Origin: Saturnia japonica
Taxonomy: Eukaryota; Arthropoda; Insecta; Lepidoptera; Saturniidae
Assembly (NCBI GenBank): GCA_033032175.1
Contig: CM065311.1
Location: 7,123,190-7,187,189, forward strand
Length of the DNA stretch: 64,000 nucleotides
Reading direction: 5' to 3'
Translations under genes and position numbers: made by a program
Shown here: positions 1 through 8,660 of the stretch, in pieces
How positions within the stretch are numbered: position 1 is the first letter of the stretch
How the letters are laid out: every line of letters begins with the position of its first letter
Notes under the pieces: model-generated
The model's database searches: none
What the model saw: only the letters and a program-made list of their open reading frames with translations
What the model was told of the DNA's origin: nothing

Positions 1-1521
1 CCTCCTAAATCCTATAGAAGATTTATAGAATACGATGGAAACAACAAAAGTTTATTGAAATGTTTAGGTTGGTATTTCTAGTGGTGGATTAATATGTTCA
101 ATAAACATGCATTTACCTAATTGTCCGGTTGGTTTATTTTAAATTTGAGGAAATAAGATATAAACATTTGCGAAATTATTTAAGTAAAATAGCTAATAGA
201 ATTATTTTGGCTACTTGACTGAACCTCTTGCCACTTGACACGACACAGTATCTATACACGCTTTACGTACATTTAGAGCCATTACACAAATGAGCCGAAC
301 TTTCATACTATGTGTATCATAAAATCATTCAAGAAACTTCCATTAATTTGCAGCGTACAAATTTAAAAACAAACTCGGAGGGATGTATATATTTGTTCCA
401 TTAGACCAGTAAATTTCAATGGAGCTCATTTTATAACAATTTATCGGTAACGTTTTTGCGTTCTTCGAAAACTGGAAATTTTCAGGCGTTAATTGCGACG
501 TTCCTCTAAAACACCGGCGGCTATTGTCGGAGCCTTACATTTACTGGAATACCAGTGGAACGCCGCAAAGAGCCAACCCACGAGTAAGTAACACGCCTCG
601 TAACCCTAATTCTGCTAAGAAACGCCTTGCCTAATTAGAACGAGTTGGTACTTTCGGAGTCTGTAATTATTTGAGTAAGCTCCGTAGGTCTCATTACATG
701 ATATTAAATAACAATTTGACCTAATAAAGGGAAGGTCTCTCGTTTATTAAATTCGCATTACTAATTGATCGTTCGTTTATAAATGTATATTAAAACGTTT
801 TTCTTACACAAAATATACAAGATAACATTTGAGTTTACGATTAACCAATGAATAAATACAACAAAAAGTAAAAAAAACAAACCTACACCTACACGATTTA
901 ATAATAAATGGTTATTTATATACGTTTAGTCAAATAAATACCATTTTAAAATGGTTATATTTATTAACTTTGAATATATAATAATATTTAATGCTATTTC
1001 CATTGAAAAGATTTTGAGATTAATAGAAATATAAAACTTTTTGAGATGGTTGGAAATGATTAAATCGGTTGTTATACTTGAATTTTGGTTATCATTTTGA
1101 GTTCAAGAAAAAGGTTCTGAAGGATTTAGTTCGTTCTGAAAATTGCTCGCGGCCGTATGGCCTTTTTCAACGATGACATCAAGAATTTCTTACCTAAAAT
1201 GGATATATATTTTTCTTTGGTAAAATCTTCAAATTTATGCAAGTTTTACACGACCATGCTTTTAGTAAGTATCAATATTTCGAAGGAGAAAACTTTTAAT
1301 AAAGTTAAGGTATCTTCTAGAGAAGTGAAATAAAATTTCCAAGTGAATGTATTTATTATAGTTTGAAAGAAATCTTTGACTTTTCGACTGTATTCAACTT
1401 TACATAATGCGAATCTACAGTATTGGATATCAATAAACCTCATACATTATGCAGCATTTATATTACTATTTTTAGACAATCGAAACTATATTATTGTTTT
1501 ACCTTTTTAATTTATAACTTA
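1..1521. other. Non-coding, no gene recognised
   Basis: AT-rich sequence without a convincing coding frame. The short open frames show no family signature, and I see no good splice-bounded exon. Most of it is probably old repeat or intergenic DNA. Confidence 0.5.
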
Positions 1522-1680
1522 ACTAGCTATGCTCGCAGCTTCGCTCGCGTGGACGACAGAAGAACGCGTAGTGCATAAAATACACAAAAGTTGTACAAAA
1601 AAGTTGTAGGTTTTTTAAACTTTAATAGCTTTTTATTGAATGAAGATAACGTAATATAATTTTTAGGTAAGTGGCAAGTA
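1522..1680 (-). mobile_element. Helitron-like 3' terminus
   Basis: The reverse complement ends with a GC-rich stretch holding alternating cgc/gcg blocks and then CTAGT (ACTAG on the plus strand at 1522-1526). The same kind of end recurs many times in this window, for example at 30525-30529, 37090-37094 and 40044-40048. Lepidopteran non-autonomous Helitrons are known to finish with a small hairpin and CTAGT. The 5' limit is not clear, because a SINE lies just beyond. Confidence 0.5.
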
Positions 1681-1689
1681 TCTAAGTAG

Positions 1690-1966
1690 TAAAACGTAAC
1701 ATAACATAACATATCATCACGCCTGTATTTCCCAAAGGGTTAGGCAGAGGTGTACTAATGTACACCCACAGTTCGCCGAGTATGTTTTTAGGTCCCATGT
1801 AATAGGAGGCGAGCCTATTGCCATTAACCGAGCACGAAGCCAAACTCCCAGCGGCTACTGAGAATTTCATAGGAGAAACTCAATAACACTTTGCTCGACC
1901 TGGGAATCGAACCCAGGACCTCGATCATAGCAGTCGCGCTTACGACCACTAGACTAACGAGGCAGT
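1690..1966 (-). mobile_element. tRNA-derived SINE
   Basis: Read on the minus strand, the element starts with a tRNA-like head. It has an A-box-like motif TTAGTCTAGTGGT (plus 1945-1957) and a B box GGTTCGATTCC (plus 1903-1913) flanked by a perfect T-stem. The head is followed by a non-tRNA body reaching about 1690. The acceptor and anticodon arms do not fold as a proper tRNA, so this is a SINE promoter and not a tRNA gene. The body resembles a repeat widespread in moths and butterflies. Confidence 0.75.
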
Positions 1967-2088
1967 TTAAAACAAAATAATAATTATCAAATCTATCCAG
2001 TAGATTTGCGTGATAAGTTCATAACGGCAAACCTTTGTCAGTTTATTTGTATTGTATTACTGTATTATATTTTATATATTTTCTATCT

Positions 2089-2395
2089 AGTTAAATTTCG
2101 GGAGCACTGCCGAGGGTTTTTAAAAAGTCTAAGACAAGACTGATTCTCAAGAAGCTTTATTAAGAATGCTTTTATTTGTTACAAATGTCTCTTTTATAAA
2201 CTCTTATTCTATAAACACAAAGTGGGGCTGTTTACTATGAAATAATGAGAAATATGTCGCAATACATTCAGTCAAAACACCAGGTGTCTATCAGTAGTTT
2301 GCAGACATAATATGGGTTAAAAACGTAACATCAGCATTTCTAACGTATGTACCAATTAACAAGACGTAATAAGAGAGGGTACAGACTGCATAACT
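2089..2395 (-). repeat. Errantivirus 3' LTR
   Basis: This is the 307-bp partner of 7523-7829, with no difference seen. It contains the last env codons and stop (2356-2395) and the AATAAA signals at plus 2156-2161 and 2171-2176 that would serve as polyadenylation signals. Confidence 0.92.
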
Positions 2396-4084
2396 CCTCC
2401 CCCCTCAAGTTCGAAATTATCAGAGGGATGATTATCACTATGATTATTTCGATAGCAATAATTTTTACAAAAACTGAGCTTATATACTAAGAATACAAGA
2501 ATTAATAGAAATATAATCACATATAACAATAAAGTTCCGGCACTAACACTTTTTACATTAATAATTCTTTCACTTGATGTTTTTAGTTCACTTTCACTGA
2601 TTTTTAAAAGATTATTTAAATGTTGAAGATTTATTAATTCACTGTTATCCAAATTGATGGGTTCACGTTGCAATTGTTGCTCAGTAATTGTTATTTCGGG
2701 AAGATTAATAATCGGTAATTTTGACATCTTCAAATTACTCGTAGTAATATGGTGAGCTTTTAGCGTAATTTCACCAATTTTAACATCGCAATGGTCATCT
2801 AGGACGAGGAAGTATGTCCCTTCTATATTTTCTTTCGTTATTTCGTCGTTACAAATTTTTGATAATATATTCTCAGCGTTACTATGAAGAATCCATCTCT
2901 CTTTTCCAATTGGTTGTATCTTAATGGTCTTGATTTCAACTGGTACTGGATGACAAGAACTCGTATTCGAAGAAAATTGAATTAATGCTGTTATGCAAGT
3001 GTCTTCTGAAGTTGTTCGAGAATCATCCTCGTGACACAGGAACATTTCGTCGTGAAGTTCATTACAAGGTAAAGTGAGCGAGACAAATTTAGACCCTTTT
3101 ACTAATAGGTAAGGAAATTTAGGAATAATGATGGTGGTATGATTAGAAGGATTGGTCATAGGTATTGGAATTGCTCTGTAGTATGTATAAATTTCATCTC
3201 TAATTATTGGTATATCTAAAATGAATGTTATTTGACTTCCTTTTGTATAAGCTTTAAGCTCTATACATTGCTCTATTTTAACTAAATTGTCATAACTTAC
3301 TGGATACACAAGTTTGTAGAATTTCTCTATCTTTTTTAACAATTCTAATAATTCATTTGAGTTTATAAGAGATTGGTGTAATATTTTTAATTTACTGAAT
3401 GCCAGAGAAGTTTCAATTTCATTCAACCGAATGTAGAGTAGTTGAAAATTATGGAAAAATAAATTATAAACATTAATAAAATTATGGGTAGTTATATCAA
3501 TATTAGTTTGATTTATTAATTTTTTTATTTCTCGTAACTCTTTATCTATTCGAATGAAATTGTCCTTCGTGAAATTTGTTATCTTTATCATTGATTCAGA
3601 AATATCTGATATTAAGGTTACCTTTTTAATGAGTGTATTTTGGCGTGTCGTTAGAGAATCAATCATATTTTCATATCTTAAAGCATCATTATGATCTAAG
3701 TTACCAGTTATAAGCTTAATAATAGATCCAAGAGGATTGAGAAGTCCACGTTTAATTCTAGTTGATGGAGATAACTGTTCTAATTTTTGAATACTAATAT
3801 TCATTACATAATTCGTTTGAAGCTTTACATTAAAAAGTTGAACATTAGATGTTTCATTATCAAAATGTGTTTTTAAATATTGATTAAATTTAGTATATCT
3901 TTTTATATTGAATTCTAAATCCTCACGTATCAGACTTAAATCTAAAATCTTAATTATTGTCCACTTATCATAACTTACACTAGCTTGACCTTGTTTCACA
4001 AGGACTATACCGGGATTTTTATCGATTCTGTGAAGTTGAAGGGCGTGAATCCTGATGATCAGAGCCAGGAGCCCGAGGAGGTAC
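2356..4084 (-). CDS. Errantivirus env (baculovirus F-like), spliced start
   Basis: The open frame encodes a class I fusion envelope glycoprotein related to baculovirus F proteins. From the first GTG (3999) it is 547 codons. A furin-type RIKR lies at residues 81-84, followed directly by a Gly-rich hydrophobic fusion-peptide-like segment. A transmembrane helix lies at about 487-507, followed by a Cys-rich cytoplasmic tail. There is no ATG at the start. The frame stays open upstream to 4098, and that extension encodes a basic-plus-hydrophobic signal peptide ending near 4045, overlapping the end of the integrase frame. I therefore infer a spliced env mRNA with an acceptor near 4085 (CTTCGCAG) and a start codon supplied from the leader or gag start. 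The stop codon lies inside the 3' LTR. No break is seen in the frame. Confidence 0.82.
2396..2406 (-). other. Polypurine tract
   Basis: GAGGGGGGAGG on the minus strand abuts the 3' LTR and would prime plus-strand DNA. It lies inside the env frame and supplies three consecutive glycine codons near the env C-terminus. Confidence 0.85.
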
Positions 4085-6916
4085 CTGCGAAGGTCGTTTT
4101 ATATCCTTAATAGGCACGTTTGTTTTTCGAGTTTTCATTTTTACAGGACAGATATTTCTGTCAATTTTACCATATACTTGTGCTTTTTGATAACGCGGTT
4201 TATCTTTACTTCGCCTTGTATTAACACCTTTTACAAATATAGTGTCCTCTTCTTGAATATCAAATGATGTTTCACCACCACGTTTTGTTTTAATCTTTTC
4301 TTTATTTTCAATTACTTTGTCTGTTAAATATTTATAAAGATATTTCGTTCGTTTCATATGATCGTTTACTAATTGTTGCGTATATTGTTTGTTAAAGTTT
4401 ACTTCAAAAGTACTATTAGAATCAGTGTGTCCAAAAACTACTTCAAATGGTGTAAGACCAGTCGTTGAGTGAATGGTTTGATTGTATGACATAATTGCAT
4501 AAGTCATAACGTTAGCCGCGTCAGTTATTTTATGTTCATATTTAGCGATACGATATATTTCTAAAATAGTTGAATGGAATCTTTCAATTAAACCCATAGA
4601 ATTAGGATTATGTGGAGTGCTTATGTGTAATTCTATTTTATAAAATTGTAATGTTTCTTTTAAAAGTGTATTGTTGAATTCAGTACCAGAATCAGCACTG
4701 ATCTTATTTGGTACGCCATAAAATGAGAAAAATTTAATTAAGGCACGAACTACTTCAGGTGTAGAGCGATTGGATATTTCAAAAGCCTGACCTAGTTTAC
4801 TGAAAGCATCTATTATGGTAAGGAAGTAGCTTCCTTCTATAGAGAATATATCTATAAATATTTCAGCAAAAGGTTTTGTTTGAGTTTGCGTTAACATTAA
4901 TTCTGGTTTTAAAGGTTTGCGATCATATTTTAGAGTTTTACAAGTTTCACAAGAATTGATTACAGAAGCGACTGTTATATCCATATTTGTCCAAAAATAA
5001 TTACGCTTTAATTTCATAAGAGTTTCTTTGATTCCACGGTGACTTGTTTTACCTTGATGATAAGCAAGTATAGTGGCACGTTGCTCTTTTTCATCACCTA
5101 AGTATATAACTCTTTTAGTACATTCATATATTTTGACGGTATCTTTTTTAAATAGTTTTATCACGGCATTTGTAAATTGTTTACGGTGAATTTCGCTCTC
5201 AAAGTAAAAGAAATATTTAATTTTAGGTTTTATATATTCTAAAAGAAATTTCTTAACAAGGTTAGTGTTGTTTACAGGTAAATGTACTTCCAAAATTTTT
5301 TGTTTTTCATGTGATAAGTCTTTTATTGATAATTGGTTTCTGTTCCAAGTAAAAATAAGGATTTGATTAGGTTTTGTGTCGATGGCTTCTTCAATAATGG
5401 GAATACCATTCGTATCAATATCTTCAGCAGAATGTATGGTTTCCGGTAATGAACAGGCAGTAATAGTACTGGATGAAGGAGAACGAATTGGGTGAGTTAA
5501 AGTCTTATCGGAATCTGAAGGAATAGTTAACGTTTCTGATGAGTCTGAAATTAGTATTGGACTCTCAGATCGTTCAGTGTCACTCACGTTTACTCGTAAG
5601 GACATATCGTCCTTTAATATATTTAATTTAATTCGTGATAGAGCATCAGCATTACTATTTTGTTTACCGTTCTTGTATATTATGTCAAAATCGAACTCAG
5701 CTTCTTCAGTTTCAACAGGTTCTATGTTTTCATGATAATCGTCATAAGCAGTTTGTTGATTATCGTCAATGAAATAATGATTTTCATATTCTGTATAATC
5801 AGGTTGATAGTCTTGGTATTCAATTTCAGGGTCGTTCATTTCTAAAGACTCTATCATATTTTGTCTAATAGGACGAGCTGTGCGCATTGACACATCGCTT
5901 GCCTGAAATTGAGGTGGATTACGTTGAGGTTGATTTTGTGGTGGTATACCAAATTTAAATTGTTGATTTGGCATGTTGAAATTAGGTCGGTTTTGTGTAT
6001 TGTTAAATTGTGGTTTGAACCCTTGTTGATTAGGAATACCGAATTTAAAATTATTATTTCCAAAATTTGGTTTATATCCTTGTTGGTTTAGGTTAGGTCT
6101 GAATTGTACATTTTGATTTGGAATACCGAATTTAAAATTATTATTATACGGTTTAAAATTATTTTGTGTTTGGTATGGAATTCCGAATTTAAAATTTTGT
6201 TGTCCGGAATTAAATGTATTTGGCACAAATGCAGGTTGAGGTTTGAAATTATTATTAAAATTATTTGTTAAAGTAGGCGTGAAAAATTGTTGAACTGGTT
6301 TAATATTAGATTTATTTTTATTTTTAGAATTGTACTGATATTGAAAATTGATCTCCTCCATGACAACACTTAGTGCGTTTTCTAAAACGGTACAACCTTT
6401 AAGTCGCACAATTCGAATTAAATCCTCTGGTAAATTATATAAAAATACATTCAAGCACATATTATTATAGATAATCATTTTAGCGGCTTTGAGGCCTTCA
6501 TCAGTTAATAAATTGACCTTGGAGAAGAGGGTGCAGCGTGTTTGTTGTATCCTGTTACAAAATTGCGTATATGTTTCACCAACTTTAATTTTTAAATTTT
6601 CCAACTCAATTGCCACACACTCTTCCGATCTAGGATCACCAAAATGTTGAATCAAAACAGCTCTTAATTGTTCCCAAGTTGTTATGTCTTCTCTTTCACT
6701 TAGTAGAGCAGCGGCTTTACCACATAATCTACTAGTTATAGCATGAAACACATATGTAGTTTGAACAACATTGTTTGATCCGCTAAAATTTCTGATTATA
6801 TATTCACTTTTTTTAATAAATAAATTTAAAGTATTTTGATCACCATCGTACTTGGGAATTAAACTTAAAAGTTCTTTTGATACTAATTGAATTGTTGATT
6901 CATTGTTGCGTTGCAT
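4019..6916 (-). CDS. Gag-integrase fusion ORF (errantivirus, protease/RT deleted)
   Basis: One open frame of 965 codons. Residues about 1-200 are a Metaviridae gag/capsid-like domain. Residues 210-335 are an Asn/Gln/Phe-rich tail with four copies of FKFGIP and no CCHC zinc knuckle. At about residue 400-408 (near 5690-5720) the frame passes into the end of pol RNase H, shown by the NADALSR signature at 422-428. Integrase follows, with zinc-finger residues H620, H626, C656 and C659 and a catalytic D689, D742, E778 triad with DD35E spacing. No protease DTG/DSG site, no reverse transcriptase YxDD and no RNase H core are present. In complete relatives pol is reached by a -1 frameshift, whereas here integrase would be made in the gag frame at gag level. 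The last 80 bases overlap the env frame. Confidence 0.9.
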   Translation of the reverse strand: MQRNNESTIQLVSKELLSLIPKYDGDQNTLNLFIKKSEYIIRNFSGSNNVVQTTYVFHAITSRLCGKAAALLSEREDITTWEQLRAVLIQHFGDPRSEECVAIELENLKIKVGETYTQFCNRIQQTRCTLFSKVNLLTDEGLKAAKMIIYNNMCLNVFLYNLPEDLIRIVRLKGCTVLENALSVVMEEINFQYQYNSKNKNKSNIKPVQQFFTPTLTNNFNNNFKPQPAFVPNTFNSGQQNFKFGIPYQTQNNFKPYNNNFKFGIPNQNVQFRPNLNQQGYKPNFGNNNFKFGIPNQQGFKPQFNNTQNRPNFNMPNQQFKFGIPPQNQPQRNPPQFQASDVSMRTARPIRQNMIESLEMNDPEIEYQDYQPDYTEYENHYFIDDNQQTAYDDYHENIEPVETEEAEFDFDIIYKNGKQNSNADALSRIKLNILKDDMSLRVNVSDTERSESPILISDSSETLTIPSDSDKTLTHPIRSPSSSTITACSLPETIHSAEDIDTNGIPIIEEAIDTKPNQILIFTWNRNQLSIKDLSHEKQKILEVHLPVNNTNLVKKFLLEYIKPKIKYFFYFESEIHRKQFTNAVIKLFKKDTVKIYECTKRVIYLGDEKEQRATILAYHQGKTSHRGIKETLMKLKRNYFWTNMDITVASVINSCETCKTLKYDRKPLKPELMLTQTQTKPFAEIFIDIFSIEGSYFLTIIDAFSKLGQAFEISNRSTPEVVRALIKFFSFYGVPNKISADSGTEFNNTLLKETLQFYKIELHISTPHNPNSMGLIERFHSTILEIYRIAKYEHKITDAANVMTYAIMSYNQTIHSTTGLTPFEVVFGHTDSNSTFEVNFNKQYTQQLVNDHMKRTKYLYKYLTDKVIENKEKIKTKRGGETSFDIQEEDTIFVKGVNTRRSKDKPRYQKAQVYGKIDRNICPVKMKTRKTNVPIKDIKRPSQVPPRAPGSDHQDSRPSTSQNR

Positions 6917-7505
6917 TTTGAATTGTATTTATTTAATTAAACACACACAAAGTAAAATTCACAAAATTAAAATTCACAAAATAATATTTTCAAAATAAAA
7001 TTCACAAAATAAATCTTATAACAAAATTATCAAAATCAAAATTCTCAAAATTAAAATTATCGAAATTAAAATTATCAAATTAAAATTCTCAAAATTAATA
7101 TTTATTATTAATATTTCTCAATATCTTATAATCTATGAAGTCAAATAACTTTCGACGATTTTTATTCGAAAATTATGAAAAATAATTTTCAACGATGTTT
7201 GTTTGAAAATTATAAAAATTTGTTAAATAATTTTCAACGATTTTTGTTTGAAAATTATAACAATGTCCAACGAAAAATACAACCACAGAAAATAACAAGG
7301 ACGAGACAAGGATTGTAAAAATGGTCACTTACAGTCTGCTCGTTCCCATGTCTTGCCGTATAGCTGCTTTCGCTTTTAGGACAGGATCTCTCGGAAATAG
7401 ATGTGGAACCCGACGTTAACTTATTTATTGGTTCGTAGATACTCAAAATCTGCACATGAGACCGATTTGTAAGACTCGAACACAGACTTTTATTGTTGAT
7501 TGAGT
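6917..7505 (-). repeat. Errantivirus leader with two short-repeat arrays
   Basis: This is untranslated leader between the primer site and the gag start. From about 6945 to 7120 it is a degenerate array of AAAATTC/AAAATTAT units. From about 7140 to 7262 a unit built on ATTTTCAACGATTTTTGTTTG occurs three times with small changes. The gypsy insulator sits in the same place in Drosophila, but I see no Su(Hw)-type TGCATA core here. A 66-codon open frame at 7255-7455 shows no family resemblance, and I do not call it a gene. Confidence 0.6.
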
Positions 7506-7523
7506 ATCCTACCGACTGCGCCA
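7506..7523 (-). other. Primer binding site for tRNA-Ser
   Basis: The minus strand immediately inside the 5' LTR reads TGGCGCAGTCGGTAGGAT, complementary to a serine tRNA 3' end including CCA. The first base overlaps the last LTR base, as in several errantiviruses. This is where minus-strand DNA synthesis would be primed. Confidence 0.85.
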
Positions 7524-7829
7524 GTTAAATTTCGGGAGCACTGCCGAGGGTTTTTAAAAAGTCTAAGACAAGACTGATTCTCAAGAAGCTTTATTAAGAA
7601 TGCTTTTATTTGTTACAAATGTCTCTTTTATAAACTCTTATTCTATAAACACAAAGTGGGGCTGTTTACTATGAAATAATGAGAAATATGTCGCAATACA
7701 TTCAGTCAAAACACCAGGTGTCTATCAGTAGTTTGCAGACATAATATGGGTTAAAAACGTAACATCAGCATTTCTAACGTATGTACCAATTAACAAGACG
7801 TAATAAGAGAGGGTACAGACTGCATAACT
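7523..7829 (-). repeat. Errantivirus 5' LTR
   Basis: This 307-bp repeat matches 2089-2395. Read on the minus strand it has a TATA-like motif (plus 7624-7635), then AATAAA signals (plus 7605-7610 and 7590-7595), then an initiator-like ATCAGTC (plus about 7571-7579). This arrangement suits an LTR with a short R region. It should drive transcription toward lower coordinates. Confidence 0.92.
7571..7635 (-). promoter_or_regulatory. Putative LTR core promoter
   Basis: A TATA-like GTTTATAAAAG and a downstream initiator-like ATCAGTCT are about 45 bases apart on the minus strand. Insect errantiviruses commonly start at a TCAGT-type initiator. The start site is inferred from motifs only. Confidence 0.4.
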
Positions 7830-7833
7830 ATCT

Positions 7834-8309
7834 ATTATCTTCTAAAATATTTTCATTATATAGTCAAACAAACAACAACAAAAAAATACTATTATAATTA
7901 TTAATACTATTGCAATACTAGTATTAAACATAATAATATAAATAAGAAGATGAAAGAATAGAATACTTTCCGTCATCTAAGGATAATTATTTTACTAAAC
8001 GAGGAGAAAATGAAAGGTTTTGCCCAAGTTGTTTCTGAACAAAACATCTCACAAGTAAAATCTGCTGAGACTACAGAGCTGCGATTGAGCGTAGCCGGAG
8101 GCTACGATCCCTACGGAATCACTTTTCTTTACACAATAAATATTTTAAATCTAAAATTGAAAGTGATATTTAGGTAATCATCAAATTCTATCTAATATAG
8201 GTAATAGATATTTTTATTTCACATAAACTTATATCTCAAACCTGTAGGTATAATATTGTAATAATAGTATAGTTTCATAGATCCTTTGACGCAACCATTG
8301 AATAGATTA
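7834..8309. other. Non-coding, no gene recognised
   Basis: AT-rich DNA following the errantivirus target duplication. A small GC-rich hairpin (GTAGCC/GGCTAC) lies at about 8090-8105. No coding signature is seen. Confidence 0.4.
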
Positions 8310-8660
8310 TTTGATATACAAACGGTGCGTCCGCGGCTACGCACACGTTATAACGCAGTAGTTATATTCATCCCATAATACCTATAATTTTGTTTTTACT
8401 CATATTATTGACAATTCATATAGCCTATCAATTGAGAAATAATATAGTATTATACTTTCCGTGTACAAAATTTCTTCATAATCGGTTAAGAAGTTTTTTT
8501 AAATTATTTCTTTTATACGATTTCTAAAATTCTTATAGCCTATCAATTGACCAACGAAAGACAAGCTTCCTTTGTACGAAATTTCATAAGAATCGGTCAA
8601 GCTATTTTTGAGTGAAATCCGGACATACAGTGAAACAAAAAAAAATTATATGGATGCTCT
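8310..8660 (-). mobile_element. Helitron-like repeat, family B
   Basis: The reverse complement carries the same internal text as the copy at 39383-40048: a conserved CCGATTCTTATGA segment and two blocks ending CAATTGATAGG. It finishes at a GC-rich end near 8318-8340 with a degenerate CTAGT. It has no coding capacity. Confidence 0.55.

Larger units (their letters stand above)
2089..7829 (-). mobile_element. Errantivirus (Gypsy/Metaviridae) insertion, internally deleted
   Basis: This is a complete LTR-bounded element of 5741 bp read on the minus strand. The two 307-bp LTRs are at 2089-2395 and 7523-7829, begin AGTTA and end TAACT, and looked identical when I compared them base by base. ATCT flanks both sides (2085-2088 and 7830-7833) as a 4-bp target duplication. 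A tRNA-Ser primer site follows the 5' LTR and a polypurine tract precedes the 3' LTR. Inside are an AT-rich leader, a gag frame fused in frame to RNase H tail plus integrase, and an env frame. Protease, reverse transcriptase and most of RNase H are absent. Identical LTRs point to a very recent insertion, so the deletion probably arose before or during that transposition and was mobilised in trans. A chimeric assembly is the main alternative. Confidence 0.93.

Noticed and set aside
1900..1966. A tRNA gene on the minus strand
   Set aside because: A and B boxes and a good T-stem are present, but the acceptor and anticodon arms do not pair and a SINE body follows.
4055..6091. Plus-strand and alternate-frame open frames inside the errantivirus
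   Set aside because: They are shadows of the gag-integrase frame and have no signatures of their own.
7255..7455. 66-codon frame in the errantivirus leader as a gene
   Set aside because: No family similarity, and it covers repeat units and leader sequence.
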